Positions 1-5,082 of a DNA stretch of 5,082 bases are shown here, one piece after another (the first letter of the stretch is position 1; each line of letters begins with the position of its first letter). The stretch comes from Acidobacteriaceae bacterium. Its GTDB lineage: Bacteria; Acidobacteriota; Terriglobia; Terriglobales; Acidobacteriaceae. Both the position numbers and the translations under genes were made by a program. The notes beneath the pieces were generated by a model. That model was given only the letters and a program-made list of their open reading frames with translations. It did not search any database and was not told the origin of the DNA. The stretch is taken from assembly GCA_003140705.1 (NCBI GenBank), contig PLKU01000568.1, positions 5,768 through 10,849 of the forward strand, given 5' to 3'.

Positions 1-438
<438 letters not shown>

Positions 439-455
439 ACTCTGCCAAAACAAAA

Positions 456-485
456 ACGCCGGACAGCTTCCCCGTTGTCCGGCGT
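456..485. terminator. Bidirectional rho-independent terminator between convergent ilvC and the hydrolase gene
   Basis: CGCCGGACA (457-465) is perfectly complementary to TGTCCGGCG (476-484), with a 10-base loop and one more A-T pair at 456/485. On the + strand the hairpin is followed by a broken T tract (TATTCGTTTTAGTTTT, 485-500). On the - strand it is followed directly by TTTTTGTTTT (complement of 447-456), the better U tract. It sits between the ilvC stop (438) and the hydrolase stop (506), so it can serve both genes and should be strongest for the - strand gene. Confidence 0.88.
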
Positions 486-505
486 ATTCGTTTTAGTTTT
501 CGTGC

Positions 506-1879
506 CTAGTGGCGCTTTGCCGGTGCATCATGTCCGGCCTGGTGAAGCACCATTGACGTGAACGCGCCGCTCGCATCCGGAATAAACTCGATCTCCGCAT
601 TCACCTGCGCCGTGAAGAATCGCGGATGCCCATCCTTGACGCCCACATACATCAGTGGAAATGCCGGCTGTCCAGTTCCCTGCGCGGTCAACGCGTCGCC
701 TGAAACCGCAAAGGTAATCGCGAATGTTGGCGCCAGGTCATACACACCGGCAAATTTCGCCAGCTCCTCCTTCGTAATCGGCACCGCCTTCCGCTCGTTG
801 GCCAGCGCCACAGGATTGCCCAAAACCACGTCCAGCAACTGGTCGCCCATGGTGCCCGGTGCAGCTCCATTCACGTTGCTCAGCACCACCACCGCGATTC
901 GCCGCTCAGGCACATAAATCAGGTTGGTGTTGAACCCCTCAATGCCGCCGCCGTGGCTCACCTCTTTCAGACCGCCCTTGTCAGCAATAAACAAGCCGAA
1001 CCCATAACTCCCCTTGCCCGGCGTGGTCATTGCCTTCAGCGAATCTCCGGACAGCACCTTGCCACCGAAAAGCCCGTGCTCCCACTTCAGAAGATCGCCC
1101 GTGGTCGAGTAGATTGAACCCGCTGCCCACGGCACCGTCATCGATTCAGACCGCGCCAGCACCAGTCCGCCGGGTCCTGGCATATAGCCCTGTGCCCGCT
1201 TTGGAAGAATTAGCTCATCGGTGTCCAATCCCGAGTCCTTCATCCCCAACGGATCGAAGATGCGTTCCCGCAACAGGTCCCTGTATTTCTTGCCGCTCAC
1301 CTTCTCAATTACCGCACCAAGAACCTCAAAGTTTGAGTTGCTGTACGCAAACTTGCTGCCAGGTTCAAAATCCAGCGGCTTGTCGCGGAAAAGCGCCAAT
1401 TCCTCATCTGTCGTGTGCGGACTCATCCGCCAAACACCGAATTCCTTCATATCAGTGAAGCTGGGAATCCCCGACGTATGGCCCAGCAGATTGGCCAGCG
1501 TGATCTTCTCCCACGTCTTCGGCGCATCCGGTAGGTACTTGCTCACCGGATCATCGACTTTCAACTTGCCGTCTTCCTGGAGGAGCAGCACCAGAGTCGC
1601 GGTGAACTGTTTGGTCAGCGAGCCAAGTCGGAACTTCACGTCCGGCGTGTCGGCATTACCCCATTCCAAGTCCGCCATCCCGTAGCCCTTGTCCAGCAGC
1701 ACTTTATCGCCGTTGACGACCAGCACCGTGCCCATGAACGCGTTCCCTGACGTATACGAGCTGGCGACTTGCTCCAGCCGGGTCTTCACCCCTTCCTCAT
1801 CTGTTCCCTGGGTAAATCCCACGGCACATCCGAGCATTAACACGCCCATCCACACTGCACCCGCTTTCCAGCATTTCAT
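506..1879 (-). CDS. Exported serine hydrolase, class C beta-lactamase / penicillin-binding-protein fold
   Basis: A 457-residue protein of the Beta-lactamase (PF00144-type) family, which includes AmpC, DD-peptidases and EstB-like esterases. Residues 1-25 form a signal peptide: Lys at 2 and 5, a hydrophobic core AVWMGVLMLGCAVGF, then a polar stretch. A Cys at 18 follows M-L-G, a poor match to a lipobox, so secretion by signal peptidase I is at least as likely as lipidation. The catalytic motifs are in order: S87-L-T-K90 (nucleophile and general base), Y179-S-N181, and H309-G-G-G in place of the KTG of true beta-lactamases, as is common in esterase/peptidase members. LLGHTSGIP at 131-139 is a typical family block. 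Residues of about 370-450 form a separate C-terminal beta-rich domain (FAGVYDL...). The ATG at 1879 is chosen over an in-frame TTG at 1915 because GGAGGA lies 7 bp upstream of the ATG and the signal peptide begins there. The substrate cannot be told from sequence; antibiotic hydrolysis should not be assumed. Confidence 0.9.
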   Translation of the reverse strand: MKCWKAGAVWMGVLMLGCAVGFTQGTDEEGVKTRLEQVASSYTSGNAFMGTVLVVNGDKVLLDKGYGMADLEWGNADTPDVKFRLGSLTKQFTATLVLLLQEDGKLKVDDPVSKYLPDAPKTWEKITLANLLGHTSGIPSFTDMKEFGVWRMSPHTTDEELALFRDKPLDFEPGSKFAYSNSNFEVLGAVIEKVSGKKYRDLLRERIFDPLGMKDSGLDTDELILPKRAQGYMPGPGGLVLARSESMTVPWAAGSIYSTTGDLLKWEHGLFGGKVLSGDSLKAMTTPGKGSYGFGLFIADKGGLKEVSHGGGIEGFNTNLIYVPERRIAVVVLSNVNGAAPGTMGDQLLDVVLGNPVALANERKAVPITKEELAKFAGVYDLAPTFAITFAVSGDALTAQGTGQPAFPLMYVGVKDGHPRFFTAQVNAEIEFIPDASGAFTSMVLHQAGHDAPAKRH

Positions 1880-1885
1880 CCAGAA

Positions 1886-1891
1886 TCCTCC
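1886..1891 (-). promoter_or_regulatory. Shine-Dalgarno site that fixes the hydrolase start
   Basis: On the - strand GGAGGA is followed by TTCTGG and then ATG (1879-1877), ideal spacing for ribosome binding. The upstream in-frame TTG at 1915 lies inside an 18-bp palindrome and would put 12 polar, tryptophan-containing residues before the signal peptide. The site therefore supports the shorter protein. Confidence 0.8.
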
Positions 1892-1907
1892 GGCCCACTC
1901 AGGCCTC

Positions 1908-1925
1908 TGAACCAAATTTGGTTCA
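1908..1925. promoter_or_regulatory. 18-bp perfect palindrome, candidate operator of the hydrolase gene
   Basis: TGAACCAAATTTGGTTCA reads identically on both strands over all 18 bases. It lies 28 bp upstream of the hydrolase ATG and 16 bp upstream of its ribosome site, in the divergent intergenic region. A perfect dyad of this length in that place is typical of a binding site for a dimeric repressor. It does not match the TACA/TGTA sites of BlaI/MecI or the known LexA boxes as I recall them. No regulator gene lies in the window, so the binding protein is unknown. Confidence 0.5.
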
Positions 1926-1926
1926 C

Positions 1927-1999
1927 ATAAAGTCTACGTCCGCTGTTTGGAGGGAATCGGTGCCCCAAACAATATTGGTCAACAAATCAAAGACTTTAT
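1927..1999. repeat. Widely spaced 9-bp inverted repeat enclosing a smaller stem
   Basis: ATAAAGTCT (1927-1935) and AGACTTTAT (1991-1999) are exact reverse complements separated by 55 bp. Between them GTTTGG (1945-1950) and CCAAAC (1965-1970) form a second, nested inverted repeat. The outer left arm starts 1 bp after the 18-bp palindrome. The arrangement could be paired regulator sites or a branched RNA leader of the hydrolase mRNA; neither role is shown by sequence alone. The whole 1880-2150 gap contains no convincing ORF, and I could not find a well-spaced -35/-10 pair on either strand. Confidence 0.4.
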
Positions 2000-2093
2000 C
2001 CGCCTGCACCCGACCCAATGCTCGCCATTGTGAATTCCCGGATCAAAGCCAACGGCAACGTACTCATGCAGGCCGATTCTCCGTCTAATTCAT

Positions 2094-2116
2094 TTGAGGC
2101 GAACGTTGCGCCTTAA
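2094..2116 (+). other. Hairpin in the leader of the glycosyltransferase gene
   Basis: TTGAGGCG (2094-2101) can pair with CGCCTTAA (2109-2116) over 8 positions, one of them G-U, around a 7-base loop AACGTTG. It ends 34 bp before the ATG at 2151. No T run follows, so it is not a terminator. It may be an mRNA leader structure or a protein-binding dyad. It covers the alternative in-frame TTG at 2094, which is one more reason not to start the gene there. Confidence 0.35.
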
Positions 2117-2150
2117 CTGCTCTACAACTCCCCCGGTTGAGACGATAAAC

Positions 2151-3539
2151 ATGGCTTCACTTGTCGCCCCAATTGCAGGTTCAGAAAACGGGCCCAAATC
2201 AGAACGCACCTCCCGCTGGATGCTTCCCGGCATCATTCTGGCTGCATTTGCTATCCGCCTCGTCGTGGTTTTCTTTAACTATCGCGGACTTCCCGACGCC
2301 GATAAACACTTTGAGCAGTTCGGCTGGGAGATGGGATGGATTGCCCGCGCGATCGCCAGCGGCCACGGATACAGTTCGCCGTATTACCCTTGGACCGGGC
2401 CCACCGCGATGCAGCCCCCGCTGTATCCTTCGCTCCTCTTCATTGTCTTCCGGCTATTCGGCGTCTACTCTCTCACTTCGGGATTCGTCATCCTCTCCAT
2501 CAATAGTCTCCTCTCATCGCTTACCTGCATCCCCGTCTATTTCAGCGCGAAGTACTCTCTCGGCGCCCGCGCCGCCAAGGTGGCTGCCCTGGTCTGGGCA
2601 TTCTATCCATTTGCCATCTACTTCTCCGCCGGTCGCGTCTGGGAGTATTCGCTCACCGGCCTCCTCTTTACAACCTCCTTTTGCATCGCGCAGCGAATTC
2701 ACAAGACCACGAACCTGTTCGGTTGGCTGGGCTGGGGCGCGCTTTGCGGACTCACCGCCCTTTCCAACCCCTCTACTCTTTCCACGCTGCCGTTTCTCCT
2801 CGCGTTGGCCCTCTTTCAGGCAGACAGTTCGATCCGCCGCCGAATCTTGTACGGCTCACTCACTATGATTGCTGCAATAGCCGTGCTCACCCCCTGGACC
2901 GTACGCAACTACCGCGCCCTTGGCATTCTCTGCCCGGTCCGCGATAACTTCTGGCTTGAAGTCTATGACGACAATGGCGGCGATGCTTCGTTGGACCCGA
3001 GCTTCGCGCATCCATCCAGCAATCCAATCGAGATGCGCAAGTTCCTCACCATGGGTGAGCCGGCATTCCTCGCGGAAAAGCACACACTTGCCGTCGAATA
3101 CATCAAGCAACATCCGGAGTTTCTCATTCAAAAAACACTCCGCCGCATCTTCTATTACTGGACCGGCTATTGGAGTTTTTCCGCTGAAGAGATTCGCGAA
3201 CAGCCCTACGAGCCTGCAAATGTCTTTTACGTCAGCTGCATCAGCTTTCTTATGCTCCTCGGCGTCCGGCGGCTTTGGCAATTAAACCGCAATGTGGCAT
3301 TGCCCTACCTGGTGATGATCGGTGCCTTCCCCATCACCTATTACGTCACCCATCCGCTGATGGACTACCGCCAACCTATTGAACCTGCCATTATCGTCCT
3401 CGCCGTTTTTGGCGCCCTGGCGTGGAAACGCACCCCGGCAACCGATTATGATGCTCCGCCGCAGAATCACCCGGATTTCGTGGGCGAACCGGAACCCGGC
3501 GTAGAATCGGAATTCTCCAGAATTCAATCCAACGAATAA
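2151..3539 (+). CDS. Membrane glycosyltransferase of the GT-C superfamily (ArnT/PMT, family 39-like)
   Basis: A 462-residue polytopic inner-membrane protein. Members of this family move a sugar from a polyprenyl-phosphate carrier to a lipid, protein or glycan on the outer face of the membrane. A basic cytoplasmic N-terminus precedes a first membrane helix at about 24-43. The first external loop carries acidic residues (D49, D51, E55, E60) followed by GWIARAIASGHGYSSPY, where GT-C enzymes place their catalytic acidic motif. TAMQPPLYPSLLFIVFRLFG (85-104) is characteristic of the bacterial family. About ten further hydrophobic segments follow (roughly 108-130, 141-160, 165-182, 190-205, 210-223, 233-249, 355-372, 381-399, 408-425). 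TPWTVRNY (247-254) and DYRQPIEPAI (405-414) are other recognisable blocks. The last 35 residues are hydrophilic and acidic. ATG at 2151 is preferred to TTG at 2094, although its ribosome site (GAG at 2139-2141) is weak. Donor and acceptor are unknown. No other glycan genes lie nearby in the window. Confidence 0.85.
   Translation: MASLVAPIAGSENGPKSERTSRWMLPGIILAAFAIRLVVVFFNYRGLPDADKHFEQFGWEMGWIARAIASGHGYSSPYYPWTGPTAMQPPLYPSLLFIVFRLFGVYSLTSGFVILSINSLLSSLTCIPVYFSAKYSLGARAAKVAALVWAFYPFAIYFSAGRVWEYSLTGLLFTTSFCIAQRIHKTTNLFGWLGWGALCGLTALSNPSTLSTLPFLLALALFQADSSIRRRILYGSLTMIAAIAVLTPWTVRNYRALGILCPVRDNFWLEVYDDNGGDASLDPSFAHPSSNPIEMRKFLTMGEPAFLAEKHTLAVEYIKQHPEFLIQKTLRRIFYYWTGYWSFSAEEIREQPYEPANVFYVSCISFLMLLGVRRLWQLNRNVALPYLVMIGAFPITYYVTHPLMDYRQPIEPAIIVLAVFGALAWKRTPATDYDAPPQNHPDFVGEPEPGVESEFSRIQSNE
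3510..3525. repeat. 16-bp dyad at the 3' end of the glycosyltransferase gene
   Basis: GAATTCTCCAGAATTC is two perfect 7-bp inverted arms around CC. It lies in the last codons of the glycosyltransferase, about 80 bp before the kinase start. The same neighbourhood repeats AGAATCGG at 3503-3510 and 3564-3571. It could be an operator for the kinase gene, but coding constraint or chance explains it equally well. Confidence 0.25.
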
Positions 3540-3591
3540 CCTGCGTCCTAAATACTGACCCTCAGAATCGGCTATCCTGAAGCTTCACACC

Positions 3592-3596
3592 GGAGG
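3592..3596 (+). promoter_or_regulatory. Shine-Dalgarno site of the kinase gene
   Basis: GGAGG is followed by a 7-base spacer and ATG at 3604. It is a strong site, markedly better than that of the upstream glycosyltransferase, and supports independent efficient translation of the kinase even if the two genes share a transcript. Confidence 0.8.
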
Positions 3597-3603
3597 TTCC
3601 CGG

Positions 3604-5040
3604 ATGGCTTCTCCCGTCCTCACCCCGCCTGAAACTCCTACGCCCGTTGAAGAAATTGCGGGTGCCATCGATAACGTGACGCCCCTGCACGGCCTGCCCT
3701 TCGAAGATCGCCTCTGGCTCGCTCAGCATGGCGCGGAGATCGTCGCTCATCCTGGCGAAATCCTCTTTGAAGAAGGCACTCTAGCCGACCGGATGATCCT
3801 AATCCTCAAAGGAGAGATTCATGTGCGCCGCCATAGCGGGGGCCCGATGGAGCTGTTCATCGGCCGCGCCGGCCAAATGACTGGCCTTCTGCCTTTCTCT
3901 AGAATGAAGACCTCTGGCGGACAGGGGTTTGCCATCTCCCCGGTCTGGGCGCTGCTCATTCATAAGTCGCTCTTCCCTGAGATGCTGCAGGCCATCCCCT
4001 CCATGGCCCAACGCGTCGTCTCCACCCTCCTCGACCGTGTACGCGAGGTCACTCGCATCGAGCAGCAGGCAGAGAAGCTCGCCGCCCTGGGCAAGTTGGC
4101 CGGTAACCTGGCCCACGAGCTCAACAACCCTGCGTCGGCCGCTCAGCGCGCGGCCTCCAGCCTGGTGATCGAATTGCGCGCGAACCGTCAAAATCGCTTC
4201 AAGCTCGTCAACCTCTGTCTCACCGAACAACAGATTCAGGCAGTCGAGGCATGGGAGCTTCGAGTTCTCGGCCGCCCCATCCTATCCGATGGACAATCGG
4301 CCACAGCCCTCATCGCCCACGAAGAAGCCATCCGTACCTGGCTCCGCGTCCTTGGCTGCAATGAACCATGGGAAGTTGCTCCGCAGCTAGCCGAGCAAGG
4401 CATTGCCCTCGCCGACCTCGACGATCTGCGCACCATCCTCGGCCCCAATGCGGCTTGCGTCTCGCTGCAATTTTTTGCGCGATACCTGCGCTCCACACGC
4501 TCAGTGGAGACCCTCGCCCACTCCACCGCGCGCATATTTGATTTGATCAGCGCGGTCAAAGCCTATTCCTACATGGACCGCGCTCCCATTCTCGAGGTGG
4601 ATGTGCCGGCCGGGCTTGAAGCAACCGTTCAGATGTTCCAGTCGCGGATGAACAACGTCCAGATCATCCGCAACTATGAGCCGAATCTTCCTACCCTCAG
4701 CGCCTATGGAAGCGAGCTAAACCAGGTCTGGACAGCCCTGATCGAAAACGCGCTCGACGCCTTGGGCAACCAGGGCCAACTGCGCCTCACTTGCCGCCTT
4801 GAGGCCGATATGCTGCTTGTTGAGATTTGGGATACTGGCCCAGGCATCCCCCCCGATTTGCAGGACCGGATCTTTGAGCCATTCTTCACGACAAAGGCGC
4901 CGGGCCAGGGCCTCGGGCTGGGACTCGACAATGCCATGCGCATCGTCCGCAAACACCGCGGCCATATCGGCGTCCGCTCTGAGCCCGGTTCCACCTGCTT
5001 CCGGGTGCGCCTGCCGCTGGAACAACTCCAGGCCTATTAA
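3604..5040 (+). CDS. Soluble sensor histidine kinase with N-terminal CRP-like (cNMP-binding fold) domain
   Basis: A 478-residue cytoplasmic protein with no membrane segment. Residues of about 28-145 form a CRP-like beta-roll (AHPGEILFEEGTLADRMILI, then LKGEIHVRR). The usual phosphate-binding cassette with its conserved Arg is absent and is replaced by MTGLLPFSRMKTSGG (92-106), so cyclic-nucleotide binding is doubtful. A short coiled coil (about 140-168) leads to the H-box LAHELNNP, with phospho-acceptor H171. A long helical segment (about 190-305) follows, then the second dimerisation helix IFDLISAVKAYSYMDRA. The ATPase domain is complete: N-box with N373, N378-382 region ALIEN and D385; G1 box D410-TGPGI; F-box FEPFFTTK (424-431); G2 box GQGLGLGL (434-441). 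It should autophosphorylate and pass phosphate to a response regulator, but none is adjacent in the window. The gene begins 64 bp after the glycosyltransferase with no terminator between, so co-transcription is possible. The signal sensed is unknown. Confidence 0.9.
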   Translation: MASPVLTPPETPTPVEEIAGAIDNVTPLHGLPFEDRLWLAQHGAEIVAHPGEILFEEGTLADRMILILKGEIHVRRHSGGPMELFIGRAGQMTGLLPFSRMKTSGGQGFAISPVWALLIHKSLFPEMLQAIPSMAQRVVSTLLDRVREVTRIEQQAEKLAALGKLAGNLAHELNNPASAAQRAASSLVIELRANRQNRFKLVNLCLTEQQIQAVEAWELRVLGRPILSDGQSATALIAHEEAIRTWLRVLGCNEPWEVAPQLAEQGIALADLDDLRTILGPNAACVSLQFFARYLRSTRSVETLAHSTARIFDLISAVKAYSYMDRAPILEVDVPAGLEATVQMFQSRMNNVQIIRNYEPNLPTLSAYGSELNQVWTALIENALDALGNQGQLRLTCRLEADMLLVEIWDTGPGIPPDLQDRIFEPFFTTKAPGQGLGLGLDNAMRIVRKHRGHIGVRSEPGSTCFRVRLPLEQLQAY

Positions 5041-5082
5041 GCCGCAGCCGCTAGGGCTCTACTTCCACGCCGCGCCAAAAGG

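Noticed and set aside
1030..1458. Long + strand open frames opposite the hydrolase gene (also 558-917 and 1221-1685)
   Set aside because: They lie antisense to a well-supported gene, have Pro/Ser/Arg-rich composition typical of shadow frames in GC-rich DNA, and show no family motifs.
1880..1915. Extension of the hydrolase to an in-frame TTG at 1915
   Set aside because: The ATG at 1879 has GGAGGA at good spacing and starts a normal signal peptide. The extension overlaps the ribosome site and the palindrome and adds atypical residues.
1977..1982. TTGACC on the - strand as the -35 box of the hydrolase promoter
   Set aside because: It is a good hexamer, but no -10-like sequence lies 16-19 bp downstream; the nearest candidate, TAGACT, is much too far.
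2094..2150. Extension of the glycosyltransferase to an in-frame TTG at 2094
   Set aside because: The 19 extra residues are not family-like, the TTG lies in a hairpin stem and has no ribosome site. The ATG at 2151 gives a normal-length protein, though its own ribosome site is weak.
2856..3281. Open frames on the - strand opposite the glycosyltransferase and the kinase (including 3799-4230)
   Set aside because: They are overlapped entirely by genes with clear motifs, and their products resemble no family I recognise.
3558..3577. Promoter for the kinase gene (CTGACC and TATCCT)
   Set aside because: The spacer is only about 12 bp and both hexamers match the consensus poorly.
5041..5082. Possible 3' end of a - strand gene (frames ending WRGVEVEP-stop or PFGAAWK-stop)
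   Set aside because: Only 42 bases are available and all three frames give a plausible short tail, so none can be supported. No terminator hairpin is seen here either.

Overview
The window looks like a piece of chromosome from a GC-rich bacterium, most likely an acidobacterium of the Terriglobia (subdivision 1) type. That placement is an inference from codon use with strong C/G third positions and from general familiarity with these protein families. No marker gene in the window settles it. No mobile element, CRISPR array, tRNA or rRNA is visible.

Layout. (1) Positions 1-438, + strand: the last 145 codons of ilvC (class I ketol-acid reductoisomerase, branched-chain amino acid synthesis); its start lies outside the window. 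(2) Positions 456-485: a hairpin with T-rich flanks on both sides, acting as a terminator between two convergent genes. (3) Positions 506-1879, - strand: an exported serine hydrolase of the class C beta-lactamase / penicillin-binding-protein fold with an extra C-terminal domain. (4) Positions 1880-2150: a 271-bp divergent intergenic region. It holds an 18-bp perfect palindrome next to the hydrolase translation start, a 9-bp inverted repeat enclosing a smaller stem, and a hairpin in the leader of the next gene. (5) Positions 2151-3539, + strand: a multi-pass membrane glycosyltransferase of the GT-C / ArnT-PMT (family 39-like) type. (6) Positions 3604-5040, + strand: a soluble sensor histidine kinase with an N-terminal CRP-like (cyclic-nucleotide-binding fold) domain, a conserved H-box and ATPase domain, and an unusually long segment inside its dimerisation region. 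(7) Positions 5041-5082: 42 bases with no feature I can support.

How they relate. ilvC and the hydrolase share only a terminator. The glycosyltransferase and kinase are codirectional, 64 bp apart, with no terminator seen between them, so co-transcription is possible, but no functional link is evident. The most unusual items are the kinase architecture (degenerate effector domain plus roughly 90-100 extra residues between the H-box helix and the second DHp helix, no adjacent response regulator) and the symmetric DNA elements upstream of the hydrolase. I see no clear new multi-gene system in this window.
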